Part shown: positions 33,100 through 43,411 of the stretch, piece by piece
Layout: each line of letters starts with the position of its first letter
Position numbering within the stretch: the first letter of the stretch is position 1
From: Entamoeba histolytica HM-1:IMSS
Taxonomy: Eukaryota; Evosea; Mastigamoebida; Endamoebidae
Direction: 5' to 3'
Assembly: GCF_000208925.1 (NCBI RefSeq)
Contig: NW_001914887.1
Location: 1-64,000 of the forward strand
Length of the DNA: 64,000 nt
Program-made: the position numbers and the translations under genes
The notes under the pieces: generated by a model
What the model saw: only the letters and a program-made list of their open reading frames with translations
What the model was told of the DNA's origin: nothing
The model's database searches: none

Positions 33100-33894
33100 G
33101 TGTGTTTGTCTATATGTATTTTTTTTAGTTTTTTTTAGAAGTTATGAAGAATTAATAAGGAATGTTTTTATTGTGTAGTTGAGAATTAGAAGATATTTCA
33201 TGAGTATTTCTGAACGTTTAAAGATAAAAATATATGTATTAAAGTTAAGTAACATAATGTCATTAATCATTATTTGAAATATTCATCATCTTTATTATTT
33301 TTAAATAAATAGTAATTTGTTGAATTATTAGAATGAATAAAAGATTCTATAGTGGTAATTTGCTATGTGTTTATTCAAACTCAACATTTGTGTAATATTT
33401 TAAATTGTCTAAATGGAATAAAAGAAGATAAAAGTGTTTGACAAGAACAACAATGAAAATAAAGATAGTCTTCGCTAAGTCAATTCTATTATCATCATTT
33501 ACATTCAAAAATATCATATTATGATGAATAAATATAAATTAACAAGGATAAAATATAAATTAATATTAAATAAGAATGGTGTTGTTCATTAAAAAAAAAA
33601 GATAGAATAAACTTCTTATTATCAATCATTTGGTTCTTCAATTTAAGAATTTCTAAAAACATTTCGTCTTTAGTATATTTCATAACACAAATCATTTTAA
33701 TAAAATAATAACACATATTATTATATGTTTAATTAAGAAAATAAAGATATTTAAAATAAGTTTCAATTGATTCAAGAATTATGTAACATATTGAAATGAA
33801 GAAAGGTTATAAACGTTGTTTGGTATCATTAATAAATCATAAAAATAACTTAGAAAAAAAAAATAATAACAACAAAGAGTTATATTAAAAATCA
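33100..33894. other. A/T-rich intergenic region
   Basis: It separates two minus-strand genes. A 65-codon minus frame at 33519-33716 is hydrophobic at its C-terminus and not convincing. No RNA gene was recognised. Confidence 0.4.
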
Positions 33895-35079
33895 TTAACT
33901 TCTCTTTTTCTCATGTTGATTTCTTTCTCTTGAATGACTTCGACTTCTTTTATGTTCTTCTTCATTTGGATGAAAACTCTTTTGAATAATCTCATCAGGA
34001 TCTTCTCCAACACCAATTAATTTTCCATTAAAATTACAATCAATATGAAGTTCACTTAAAGCTTTACCATGGTATCTTCCACGTTGTTCCATTCTATTAT
34101 TTCCTTGGAATAATTCAGATATATCAATGATTTTGATTTGATGAGCTAATTCATTTTCCTCTTCTGTGGGATTTGTTTTTGTTTCAGTGTTTTTTGTTGA
34201 TAAATTTTTATTTTTCATTTGAAAGGCATTTGTAGCAGTTAAATGTTTTCCAATCTTTTCATTAATGCTATCAAAGTATTTTTGTACTTCTTCTCGAGTT
34301 TTTTTATCAATAATAATATCTTTTGAAATATCTATTTGCTTTCCACACATTGTACACGTTTCTTTTTGACGAACTTCATTCAAACATTCTTCACAAAGAG
34401 TATTTTTACAACACCTCATGAAACAAGCTTGTGTTAATAATCCTCCACATTTTTTACATTTAAGAAGTTTAGGTATATCAAATTCTTCAGACATTTCATT
34501 CTTTGAAATTGTTGGTTTAAAACCTTGACCATTCATATCTCTCAATCTTACTCTTCTCCCATCTTTCAATGTTTTTGCTGTTGGGTCATCATCTGGAGCA
34601 TCTTCATACATTTCCATAGGTAATCCAGCTGCTTCTTTCTTATCGAATGCTGGATTATTATTTTCAGGACAATCTTTAATATAATGACCTGGTTTATGAC
34701 ATCTATTACAAATATATCCTGGTGGTAATTGTCGTTGTTGTTTCTTTGGTCTGGTATTTATCAATTGTGTTGTTGGTCGTTCTACATTATCAATATATAC
34801 TCCTTTAGTTGTTGCAATTTCTTTGTGAACTTCTTTCTTTTCTTCAATTTCTTTAACACTAACTCGAATGACTGTGTTTGGTATTATTTGGTCTAGTTCA
34901 TTGACTTCTCTATTTCCTACTGTCAACACTAGTTGTGATGGTTCAATAGAAATATTACAATTCTTCATGTCTTCAATAATTTTTTGTTTTGCATCAACAA
35001 ACAATGCATTTGGTTTAGAGATAACTAATTCTCGTTGTCTAGAAAAGAATCGTGCTGTGTATGAAAATGAAACGCTCAT
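33895..35079 (-). CDS. RBBP6/Mpe1-family E3-like subunit of the pre-mRNA 3'-end processing complex
   Basis: The family joins cleavage and polyadenylation factor and has ubiquitin-ligase-like domains. The 394-residue protein shows the N-terminal ubiquitin-like DWNN domain (1-76, starting MSVSFSYTARF), a CCHC zinc knuckle (Cys124, Cys127, His132, Cys137 in CNRCHKPGHYIKDC) and a RING/U-box (Cys208, Cys211, Cys223/224, Cys229, Cys232, Cys242, Cys245). The C-terminus is Arg/Ser-rich (SRSHSRERNQHEKKRS). The length is near yeast Mpe1 (441) and far below human RBBP6, so the p53- and Rb-binding parts are absent. It is intronless, with the start at the first ATG, 35079. Confidence 0.93.
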   Translation of the reverse strand: MSVSFSYTARFFSRQRELVISKPNALFVDAKQKIIEDMKNCNISIEPSQLVLTVGNREVNELDQIIPNTVIRVSVKEIEEKKEVHKEIATTKGVYIDNVERPTTQLINTRPKKQQRQLPPGYICNRCHKPGHYIKDCPENNNPAFDKKEAAGLPMEMYEDAPDDDPTAKTLKDGRRVRLRDMNGQGFKPTISKNEMSEEFDIPKLLKCKKCGGLLTQACFMRCCKNTLCEECLNEVRQKETCTMCGKQIDISKDIIIDKKTREEVQKYFDSINEKIGKHLTATNAFQMKNKNLSTKNTETKTNPTEEENELAHQIKIIDISELFQGNNRMEQRGRYHGKALSELHIDCNFNGKLIGVGEDPDEIIQKSFHPNEEEHKRSRSHSRERNQHEKKRS

Positions 35080-35461
35080 TTATCATTTTTAGTTCTTTCT
35101 TGACTTTCTTGTATCAACCTACCTCCTTACTAATCCTTTTTTACTAAACTTTCAACATCCATTGAAGAGAATTTAATGTTTATAAAGTAAACTAGATATT
35201 CTATGTCATTCTTAATTGTTAATAAAGACATTTTATGATTATTCATAATTGAAGTAAAACAGAAAGTACAATGCTTTGAATTAACACTAAATTAAAGAAG
35301 AAACTCATAAGTATTAAAAGAGAGAAAGAAGTGAATAGGAAGATGGGAAATGAGTTATTGTTTTATGGTTTAAGATTTATGTTATTCTAAAAACAGACTC
35401 AAAATAAAAATCAAAAAAGGTAAAAGAAGAACTAAAAAAAACTATAATATTAAAGAAGACA
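35080..35461. other. Divergent intergenic region
   Basis: It contains the promoters of RBBP6 and of the coiled-coil saposin-like gene. AGAACTAAAAAA at 35429-35440 includes a GAAC-like core 20-30 nt before the ATG at 35462. Nothing else is recognised. Confidence 0.35.
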
Positions 35462-37543
35462 ATGAAAATGCAGATTTTAGTTGTACTCCTTGTTATATTG
35501 TGTGTTAGAGGTAATGACATTAATGAGGTATTAAAGTCACATTATTCTGTCATAAAATCATATGTCAAAAATGAGATTGAAAATGAACGAGAAGTTATCA
35601 AAAACATCCAAAAAGTTATTGATGATAAACAAAAACTAAATGTTACTGGAATTGCTAAAGTAATACGTGACGATGAAATGAACTTATTGGAATTACAACT
35701 TACACATGAAAAGAATATTAAAACAATGTTTAAACAATCAAAGGCTGATATTAAAGAATGTCTAAAAGAAGATTTAAAAAATAGTATGAATTTAGAATTT
35801 AAAAAAATAATTGAGAAAGAGTTATTAAGACAAACCCAACGAGACACAATGTACCAACAAAAAATTAATGATATTGAAGGAGAAAATCAACAACATAAAC
35901 GAATTGAAATGTATGCTTCTATTATTGGAAAAGAAATAGATTTTATGAAAGGAACTGTTAGTGGATGTCATAATAAAACATGTTATAGTATTAAAGATCA
36001 ATGTGAACAAAGAAAAGAATTATTACAAAAAACGTATAAAAAGTTTGTTAAAGAAACAATAAAAACATTAGAAAAATTGATTGAAGAAATGACACAATTG
36101 AAAGAAGGATATGTAGATACATTACCAAAGTCAAATGATAAAGAAGGAATAATTTTAAGAAAAAGAATAACAGAAATTGATAAAATAATTAAAGGGTATG
36201 AGCACCAAATTGTTGGAATTAAATCAATTCATATGAAAATTCTTGATCAAATTAAAGAAGAAGAAGAACATAAACGAAGAATCTTTTTAAATAAATTCCT
36301 TACTTCAACTGATGATGTTGAAAAATCTAAAGAAGTTTTAAATAGAAAACAAGTTGAACTTCAAGGATTAGAAAATATTCTTGGTGCACGTCATGTATTT
36401 GTTGAAAATCGATATAAACTTATTCAAAGAAAAAAACATCTTAAGAAATTAATTACACAATTAATGAACATGCGTAAAAATGTTTTAATTCCAAGATTTA
36501 TTAGATCAATTACACGATATGAACATATACAACAACAATTATTAAATGAAATATCTCGTAAAATTGCTAAATGTTATAGAAATCTTCAATCATTAGACCG
36601 AGCAAGAAAAAGAAGAGAAAATGAAATTAAAACACTTAAAGAAGATATTAAATATGACACTACATTAAAAAGTAAAAATGCATTAGAACAAAAATATAAA
36701 GAAGCAGAAATAGATAAAAAACAAAGAATTAAAATTGTTAAAAAATTAAATTCAATTGAAATTATGAAAAGAGATATTCTCTTAGCACTTGGTACAAAGA
36801 AAAGAGAATTTATGATGAAAAAGATTAATGGAAAATTAGAGAGTATTCGTAGTAAACTTGTTGATGCAAAAAATCGTGGGATTGAAGCTAGAATTAAAAT
36901 TGAATCATTAAAACCATTAGAACCTACATCATGTAGAATTAGAACAATGAAAAATTATCAAGCTATGTTAAAAAGAGCACAAGAAGATCAAATTAGATTA
37001 ATTAAAGAAAGAAATCAAATTATTTCTATTAACAAAAAGATTGTAAAAGATCAAGAACATTTCTTTATTCTTATTCTAAAGAATTTGAAAAAAGAACTTA
37101 AGAGAGCTGAAAGCCAAAGAGATAAATTAGCAAAAGAAACATTATATACTATTGACAATACAGATAAAGCAGCTAAATTAGAATTATTAGAAAATACAAT
37201 TGAATCACTTGATTTAGCTATTAGAAAAAGTGAAAATAGATTAAGAAGATTAAGAAAACTTATTGGACATTTAAAAGAAACAAAAAAATCTATTTATTGC
37301 AAAAAGAATTGGAGATGTAATACCTGTTTACATTTAGGAGAATTAGCACAAATTGGAGTTGTTGAACATAGAGGAGATGGATGGACAATGAACAAAGCTA
37401 AAGAATATTGTCAAAAGTTTAAAGGACAAAAGAAAGAAATGTGTTTTAAAGAAGCATTTGATATGTTTACATCAGTAGCACATACTTTTGATCCATTAAA
37501 ATTTGATGCAAAAGCAGTTTGCAAACGATTCAATCATTGCTAA
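35462..37543 (+). CDS. Secreted coiled-coil protein with C-terminal saposin B-type domain
   Basis: The protein is 693 residues. A signal peptide (MKMQILVVLLVILCVRG, 1-17) is followed by about 590 residues of Lys/Glu/Leu-rich heptads, predicted long coiled coil, interrupted by a small cysteine cluster (GCHNKTC...DQCEQ, about 164-182). The last about 75 residues have the saposin-like cysteine order: Cys619-x2-Cys622, then EYC, EMC, AVC and terminal NHC. Six cysteines with this spacing match SAPLIP proteins, a family that in Entamoeba includes the pore-forming amoebapores and many paralogues of unknown role. Here the domain closes a long rod, so a lipid-binding head on a stalk is more likely than a free pore former. 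That is inference. Confidence 0.85.
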   Translation: MKMQILVVLLVILCVRGNDINEVLKSHYSVIKSYVKNEIENEREVIKNIQKVIDDKQKLNVTGIAKVIRDDEMNLLELQLTHEKNIKTMFKQSKADIKECLKEDLKNSMNLEFKKIIEKELLRQTQRDTMYQQKINDIEGENQQHKRIEMYASIIGKEIDFMKGTVSGCHNKTCYSIKDQCEQRKELLQKTYKKFVKETIKTLEKLIEEMTQLKEGYVDTLPKSNDKEGIILRKRITEIDKIIKGYEHQIVGIKSIHMKILDQIKEEEEHKRRIFLNKFLTSTDDVEKSKEVLNRKQVELQGLENILGARHVFVENRYKLIQRKKHLKKLITQLMNMRKNVLIPRFIRSITRYEHIQQQLLNEISRKIAKCYRNLQSLDRARKRRENEIKTLKEDIKYDTTLKSKNALEQKYKEAEIDKKQRIKIVKKLNSIEIMKRDILLALGTKKREFMMKKINGKLESIRSKLVDAKNRGIEARIKIESLKPLEPTSCRIRTMKNYQAMLKRAQEDQIRLIKERNQIISINKKIVKDQEHFFILILKNLKKELKRAESQRDKLAKETLYTIDNTDKAAKLELLENTIESLDLAIRKSENRLRRLRKLIGHLKETKKSIYCKKNWRCNTCLHLGELAQIGVVEHRGDGWTMNKAKEYCQKFKGQKKEMCFKEAFDMFTSVAHTFDPLKFDAKAVCKRFNHC

Positions 37544-37615
37544 AAAAAATGTTATTTGAAACAAATATTATTTTATTTTTTTTTTTAAAAACTTTTAGTT
37601 ATAAAAACAATTCTT

Positions 37616-38563
37616 TTATTGACTTTTTTTATAATCTCTATATGTTTGTAACAATTCATTTATTACCATAGATTCTTGAGGTGATAAATCAGATACAAAT
37701 CTAAGTAATTGTGGAATTCTTTGTGTTTGAGGAAGTGACAAATAAATATTTAATGTTTCAACTAATGGATATGTTAATGGGTTAGTTGATGATTGTTGAG
37801 ATAATTCTTTAAGAATGGTTTGTTGATATTGTAATGTTTGAATAATATTTTCTTTTTCACTTTCAGTTAATTCTCTTTGTGAGATTTTAGGTAATGGTGG
37901 TGAATCTCTTTTTAATGAACATGGAAGACGAGGTGGTTTTGTTTGTTGTGTACTTGTACTAAGTCTTGAAGGAGTAGTTTGAAATAATGTAGTACTTTTG
38001 GTTATTCTTACTTTTTTCTTTCCACTATCTGCTTTTGAAATAACTCTTAATGGTTCACTATAAAGTGTTTCTATTTTTTCTCTTTGTGGATTATATAAAT
38101 CAAATTTTATTCTAAATAACATATCTTCATGTTGAGATGATAAAACAAGTATACGTAATTCAACATTCATTGAATTGTGATCACTAACTTGACTATTAAA
38201 AGTAATTGGTTTTTGATTAATAAAATGTACTGCTGACATATCTGGATTATCATATAATAACGTACAATCTACACTACAATTTTCCAATGATGATGTTCTT
38301 GATGTAATAACAACAAGAAATGCTGATTGTTTAATAACAACTCCAACATTTTTTGTTGTTCCATCTAACATTTGTCTTTCTTCATGTGGTAATTTATGAT
38401 GATACGAAATAATAAAATCTCCACTTGTAGTAATATTAGGTGAAACTTCATTATTTACATTTGTTATGAGATGAGAATCAAGTGGAATATTATTTTGATT
38501 ACTTTCATTTTGTTCATTTAAATTATTATTTTGAGTAACAGAAAGTGGTGTATTATTATTCAT
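37616..38563 (-). CDS. Orphan protein with predicted beta-sandwich core
   Basis: The protein is 315 residues and I do not recognise the family with confidence. Residues 1-40 are Asn-rich and disordered. Residues 45-180 alternate strands (FLVVITSRTSSLENCSVDC, NVELRILVLSSQHEDMLFRI, YSEPLRVISKAD), which suggests an immunoglobulin-like beta sandwich such as occurs in Rel/p53-type DNA-binding proteins; this is a texture argument only. A basic Pro/Ser/Thr linker (about 185-235) precedes a helical C-terminus (about 240-315). The linker's KKKVRI could act as a nuclear signal. The promoter carries AAACCCT, as do ribosome genes nearby. Confidence 0.75.
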   Translation of the reverse strand: MNNNTPLSVTQNNNLNEQNESNQNNIPLDSHLITNVNNEVSPNITTSGDFIISYHHKLPHEERQMLDGTTKNVGVVIKQSAFLVVITSRTSSLENCSVDCTLLYDNPDMSAVHFINQKPITFNSQVSDHNSMNVELRILVLSSQHEDMLFRIKFDLYNPQREKIETLYSEPLRVISKADSGKKKVRITKSTTLFQTTPSRLSTSTQQTKPPRLPCSLKRDSPPLPKISQRELTESEKENIIQTLQYQQTILKELSQQSSTNPLTYPLVETLNIYLSLPQTQRIPQLLRFVSDLSPQESMVINELLQTYRDYKKSQ

Positions 38564-38597
38564 ATTATTCTATAAATCATTTTTTAAAGATTAGAAA

Positions 38598-38604
38598 AGG
38601 GTTT
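38598..38604 (-). promoter_or_regulatory. AAACCCT element before the orphan gene at 38563
   Basis: Minus-strand AAACCCT lies 35-41 nt before the ATG, just downstream of GAACTTTTTAAAA, a GAAC plus TATA-like pair. Confidence 0.4.
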
Positions 38605-38752
38605 TAAAAAGTTCTTTTCATATAATCTTGTTTTCCTCTTTTTCTTTTTGCTTTAGTTGTTCTTCTATTTAATATTTATTATGAACTATTTCTTCTCAAA
38701 ACAATAATAATTCTTTTTAAAGTAAAAGAAAGAATATCACTTAAATATTCAA

Positions 38753-41700
38753 TTAATGAAACATTTTCAACATTCTGTATGTAATGAAGAAACCTCCAAA
38801 GATGTTCAAACATGCAATAAATACAGCTAAACATCCAACAATAGTAACAGCAACAAAATAGAAAAGATCAGTTGATGGATCAATCAATGAAATATTTGTA
38901 ATTCCTCCAACTGCAATAATACCAGATATAGCATTAGTAACAGACATTAAAGGTGTATGAAGTGCACTTGTAACATTCCAAATAACATAATATCCAACAA
39001 TAATAGCAAGTACAAATGACATAAATGCTGTAACAAACATTTCTGGCATAAATAACATAAATATAACAAGAAGAATTATACAACCAAACCCAATAATTTT
39101 TCCAATAGGGAATGATTTTTTATTTTCTTCTTCAGTTGAAAGAGTATTAATATTTTCAACTTTCTTTGCTGGTGTATTTTGACTAACAACTTGGATTTGA
39201 GGTGCTGGCCACATTTTTTGTCCTGCAGAACAAACTACCATTTGTCTAACAATTGGTTCTTCAAGTTTAATAGTAAAATCACTTGCTTTCTTACAAATTA
39301 AATTTAAGAAATTAAATATATTTTGAGAATATAATTGAGATGCTTGTGGTGACATTTTAACTGTATAATCAGTTTGTCCAATAATGGTAATTCTATTATC
39401 ATAAAGATATGTTTCTCCACTACGAGTTACTTCACAATTTCCTCCATTAGCAGCTGCTAAATCAACAATAACTGATCCTATTTTCATTGAATCAACCATA
39501 TCTTGAGTAATTAAAATTGGTGATTTCTTGCCTGGAACATTTGCTGTTGTAATAACAATATCAGTTTCTGGTAATAATTGTCTAAATAATGCATATTCGG
39601 CATCAATAAGTCTTTGGGATGCTGCATTTGCATATCCAAATTTATTTTCTGCATCTTCATCTACACTTACTGTACAAAATTCAGCTCCTACTGATTCAGC
39701 TTGTTCTTTTGCTGCTTTTCTAGTATCAAATGCTTTAACTTGTGCTCCAAGTGCTTTAGCAGTAGAAATAGCTGCAAGTCCTGCAACTCCAACTCCAATA
39801 ACAAGTACATTAGCTGGTTGTGATTTACCAGCTGCAGTAACTTGTCCCATAAGTAATCTACCAAATTTATTTGATGCTTCAATAACACATCTATATCCTG
39901 CAAGATTATTTTGTGATGATAATGCATCCATACATTGTGCTTTAGATAATCTTGGTACACAATCCATTGAAATAACATTAATTCCTTTTTGAACTGAAAG
40001 ATCAAGTAATTTAGAATTCTTTGCTGGATAGAAAAATGAAATTAATGTTTGTCCTTGTCTCATTTTATTAATTTCTTCTTCACTTGGTGGATTTACTTTA
40101 CAAATAATATTTGATTTTTCATATAATTCTTCTGTTGTTTCAGCAATACGACATCCAACACTTCTATAATCTTCATCAGTACATGATGATAATAAACCTG
40201 CTCCAGATTCTACATAAATACCATACCCTCTTGATCTAAGTTGTTTACAAACTGATGGAACCATAGCAACCATTTTTTCTGGTACATTTTCTTTTGGAAT
40301 ACCAATAAATAAATCTTCTGCAAGAACTTTTGTTGGAATTTCTTCTTTTTCTTGAGATAATAATCCTGTTTTTTCTGAATAATTTACTTCTCCATTTGTT
40401 GTAGTTGAATTATTTGTTAATTTTTTAATTTCTTCATTTAATTCTTCAAATCCTTTCTTACAATCACTTAAGAACATTCTTGTATTAGAATAGAAAAATA
40501 ATGGATTATCTACTGCTGCATATCCTTGATTAAGAGATCTTTTATTAACTACACATACTTTAGCTTTATAAACATCAATAATTGGCATTCCAGCTAATGG
40601 TGATGTTGGGTCAGTTTCTGCTATTGGATTAACTGTATCATTTGCTCCAACAACAATTGCAACATCAACATTTTCTAAATCTTCTGCTTCTTCCATTGCA
40701 AATACAATTTTATATGGTACATTAGCTTCTGCAAGTAATACATTCATATGTCCTGGTAATCTTCCTGCAACTGGATGAATAATAAATCTTACTTCTTTTC
40801 CTGCTTTAATTAATTCTTCTGCAAGACTAGCAACTACATGTTGTGCTTTTGCAACTGCCATTCCATATCCTGGAACAATAGCAATGTTATGTGCTTCCAT
40901 TAAAAGTTTAGCAAGTTCTGGTGTTTGAATTGTATTAGCTTCTTTAGGTCCTTCATCTTCTTGGTTTCTTGTTTTAGATGGTGTTGCTCCAAATCCTCCA
41001 AAAATAACTGACATGAATGATCTATTCATAGCTTTACACATAATATATGATAAAATAGCTCCTGATGATCCAATTAATGCTCCTCCAACAATCATAGCAT
41101 AATTATTTAATAAGAATCCTGATGCTGCTGTAGCCCATCCTGAATATGAATTTAACATTGAAACTACAACTGGCATATCAGCACCTCCAATAGCCATAAC
41201 CATATGCCATCCAATAAAGAATGAAATAATTATTACAACAATTAAAATACCTCCATTAATATAAACTGAATATGTTTCTAAATTACTAATAAGTGTAGAA
41301 TCATTAAGAGTTAAATATTCAAAAATAATATATGGAATGCATAATAAACATCCAAAAATAACTAATCCTGCATTTAAAACATGTCTGAAATTTCCTCCAA
41401 TAATAAGTGGTTTAGATCTAATGATTCCTTGTAATTTTCCAAATGCAACAATAGATCCTGTAAATGTCATTCCTCCAATAAAAATACCTAAAACTGTTTC
41501 AAGTCCAATCATAACTAAATATGAAAATTGATTTTCTTCAGTATATTTACTATGATCATTATTATATGCTTCTGCATCTTTTAACCAATGTGCTATTCCT
41601 ACAAATACTGCTGCAAGTCCTACAAATGAATGAAATCCTGCTACTAATTGTGGCATTTGAACCATTTCTACTCTTGATGCAATAAAAATACCAATACATG

Positions 41701-42004
41701 CTGCTGGAATTAAAAATCCTAAATATCCAATAAGTAAATATATAATACTTGTTTTTCCTGTTTCTTCTCCATAAACTTCTGGATCAAAATAATCTCCAAT
41801 CTTATCTACAACTGCTGCAATAAAAGCAACAGTCATTCCAATAATTCCATAGATATTTCCCATTTTTGCACTTATTTGTGTTGATAATCCTCTCAAAGCC
41901 AGAATAAAACAAAGAGAAACAATAATATTCCCAACTGAAACAAAATTATTTATAATCTTCATATAATTGAACACTTCTTCTTCAATACTAGAACTTGTGC
42001 TCAT
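38753..42004 (-). CDS. PNT: Proton-translocating NAD(P) transhydrogenase, fused beta-alpha form
   Basis: The enzyme couples hydride transfer between NADH and NADP+ to proton movement across a membrane. The 1083-residue protein is in beta-then-alpha order: PntB-type membrane helices (1-335), NADP-binding domain III (about 355-535; GYGMAVAKAQHVV, HPVAGRLPGHMNVLLAEA, GANDTVNP), an acidic linker, PntA NAD-binding domain I (from about 563; FIGIPKENVPEKMVAMVP, VIGVGVAGLAAISTAKALGA, DLAAANGGNCE), then four C-terminal membrane segments. This fused order is the known arrangement in Entamoeba, whose PNT was an early relic of mitochondrial ancestry and has been placed in non-mitosomal vesicles. No transit peptide is visible. 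It is intronless. Confidence 0.97.
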   Translation of the reverse strand: MSTSSSIEEEVFNYMKIINNFVSVGNIIVSLCFILALRGLSTQISAKMGNIYGIIGMTVAFIAAVVDKIGDYFDPEVYGEETGKTSIIYLLIGYLGFLIPAACIGIFIASRVEMVQMPQLVAGFHSFVGLAAVFVGIAHWLKDAEAYNNDHSKYTEENQFSYLVMIGLETVLGIFIGGMTFTGSIVAFGKLQGIIRSKPLIIGGNFRHVLNAGLVIFGCLLCIPYIIFEYLTLNDSTLISNLETYSVYINGGILIVVIIISFFIGWHMVMAIGGADMPVVVSMLNSYSGWATAASGFLLNNYAMIVGGALIGSSGAILSYIMCKAMNRSFMSVIFGGFGATPSKTRNQEDEGPKEANTIQTPELAKLLMEAHNIAIVPGYGMAVAKAQHVVASLAEELIKAGKEVRFIIHPVAGRLPGHMNVLLAEANVPYKIVFAMEEAEDLENVDVAIVVGANDTVNPIAETDPTSPLAGMPIIDVYKAKVCVVNKRSLNQGYAAVDNPLFFYSNTRMFLSDCKKGFEELNEEIKKLTNNSTTTNGEVNYSEKTGLLSQEKEEIPTKVLAEDLFIGIPKENVPEKMVAMVPSVCKQLRSRGYGIYVESGAGLLSSCTDEDYRSVGCRIAETTEELYEKSNIICKVNPPSEEEINKMRQGQTLISFFYPAKNSKLLDLSVQKGINVISMDCVPRLSKAQCMDALSSQNNLAGYRCVIEASNKFGRLLMGQVTAAGKSQPANVLVIGVGVAGLAAISTAKALGAQVKAFDTRKAAKEQAESVGAEFCTVSVDEDAENKFGYANAASQRLIDAEYALFRQLLPETDIVITTANVPGKKSPILITQDMVDSMKIGSVIVDLAAANGGNCEVTRSGETYLYDNRITIIGQTDYTVKMSPQASQLYSQNIFNFLNLICKKASDFTIKLEEPIVRQMVVCSAGQKMWPAPQIQVVSQNTPAKKVENINTLSTEEENKKSFPIGKIIGFGCIILLVIFMLFMPEMFVTAFMSFVLAIIVGYYVIWNVTSALHTPLMSVTNAISGIIAVGGITNISLIDPSTDLFYFVAVTIVGCLAVFIACLNIFGGFFITYRMLKMFH

Positions 42005-42038
42005 TTATTTAGAATGTTATTATCTATTTTTTTTTTCT

Positions 42039-42048
42039 CTTTAAATAC
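42039..42048 (-). promoter_or_regulatory. TATA-type box GTATTTAAAG before PNT
   Basis: Minus-strand GTATTTAAAG is an exact match to the Entamoeba TATA-like consensus GTATTTAAA(G/C). It ends 35 nt before the ATG at 42004, at the expected distance for a gene with a very short leader. Confidence 0.7.
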
Positions 42049-42817
42049 TCTTCTCCTCTTTAGACTCGTTCTCTTTTCATCTAATGAATTTCAATTGAAA
42101 TCGAATTCATTCATTCATATCATTTCGAATATCGTATGTATCGAATATCTTTCCTTCATTTCTATAAATATTTCACTAATAAATCTTTAAAACTCCAATT
42201 TTTGAATGGTTTAAACTATTAACTTTGGTCATTTCATCTCAAATTCAATCTTTTAACGACCTCTTGTTATTAATAACTGCCCTAATTATTCCTTCAAGAC
42301 AGTATTTTTTTTAACTCTTATCAAGAATCTATTCTTAACAAATTCCATTGAACTTTCACTTTTTGTTTTCTTTGAATTATGTTTTTTTTATTGAAGTTTT
42401 TCTTTCCATTAAATAACTTCATCCCATTTTTTTGTCTTTCTTTGATTTTATTTTATTTTCATTTGATTTTTTATTAATTTTCTTTGTAATAAACATTAAT
42501 TCTTGATACATTTATCAATTAATTTTATATTTTTTTGTTTGTTTAGTTAAATCAATTAAAATACTTTTGAAGTTAATGACGATGAATATCATTAGATATT
42601 ATAAAAACTAATGAGACAAGCAAAAACTATTTTATCAGTGTATTGTTTTGATTGGCAAATTTTAAAATATCATAAAGACATGTAAAACATAAAATCAAAA
42701 AAGTCTTAATTTAGTTAGCTTTGAGATTGTTGACAACAAAGAAGATTGATAATAAAACAAATATATGTTGATAACTTAAGTTTATATAAAACATAAAAGA
42801 TTTTATCACTAAATTAA
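42049..42817. other. A/T-rich intergenic region
   Basis: The upstream region of PNT has T-rich and pyrimidine-rich stretches. No coding frame, repeat array or RNA gene was recognised. Confidence 0.4.
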
Positions 42818-43411
42818 TTAAACAATAACACAACTTTTTACTTTTGACCTTTTATGAGGTTCTATTGATTTTAAACCACCATAACTTTTATTAACCTCTT
42901 GAATATGAGTATCATAAAAGACTTTAAACTCAGAATCATTTTGAAGAAGATATCCAAGACAATATTTTTGTAACATTTCTTTTTTATTGTCATTAGCATT
43001 TAATTTAAGATGATAAAACTTATAGTTTAATGTCATTTCAATAATGTCTTGTTCTGTGACAACACTACTTTCACTTTCATCTGTTATTCCTATGACAACT
43101 ATTTTTGTTAATTGGCATTTTTGATGAATAAATGGAATTTGAACTTTCAGAAATTGAATAGATTCCTTGTCATTAACATCATAAATACAAAATAAAATTT
43201 GAAATCCTCTAATAGACGATGGATTTGAAATACATTGTTCAATATGAAGTGTTGCATTAACTTGACAGATTATCTTTCTATCAAAAATAAGAAATTCAAA
43301 ATTCTCATAGTCACACCCTTGACTCTCAGGAATAAGTTTTCCTGTAAATAACTCATAAAGGTCATATGAGTCAGTATAACCAACTAATTTTGAACGTAAG
43401 AGGTAAATCAT
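42818..43411 (-). CDS. Degenerate Ras-like GTPase-fold protein with CaaX box
   Basis: The protein is 197 residues. The centre reads like the second half of a Ras/Rab fold: FQILFCIYDVNDKESIQFL (compare YDVTDxxSFxxL), IPFIHQKC, then KIVVIGITDESES in place of the N-K-x-D strand. The end is CVIV, a CaaX motif for prenylation, preceded by a basic patch (KRSKVK). The first strand (MIYLLRSKLVGYTDSYDLYELFTGK) lacks the G-x4-G-K-S/T P-loop, DTAGQE is replaced by IFDRKIICQVNA, and NKxD is absent. The protein is therefore unlikely to bind GTP in the normal way. The frame is intact, so I treat it as a gene and not a pseudogene. A role as a membrane-attached pseudoGTPase is inferred. Confidence 0.7.
   Translation of the reverse strand: MIYLLRSKLVGYTDSYDLYELFTGKLIPESQGCDYENFEFLIFDRKIICQVNATLHIEQCISNPSSIRGFQILFCIYDVNDKESIQFLKVQIPFIHQKCQLTKIVVIGITDESESSVVTEQDIIEMTLNYKFYHLKLNANDNKKEMLQKYCLGYLLQNDSEFKVFYDTHIQEVNKSYGGLKSIEPHKRSKVKSCVIV

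Noticed and set aside
33519..33716. 65-codon minus-strand frame
   Set aside because: Composition is typical of random A/T-rich DNA with a hydrophobic tail; no promoter or homology.
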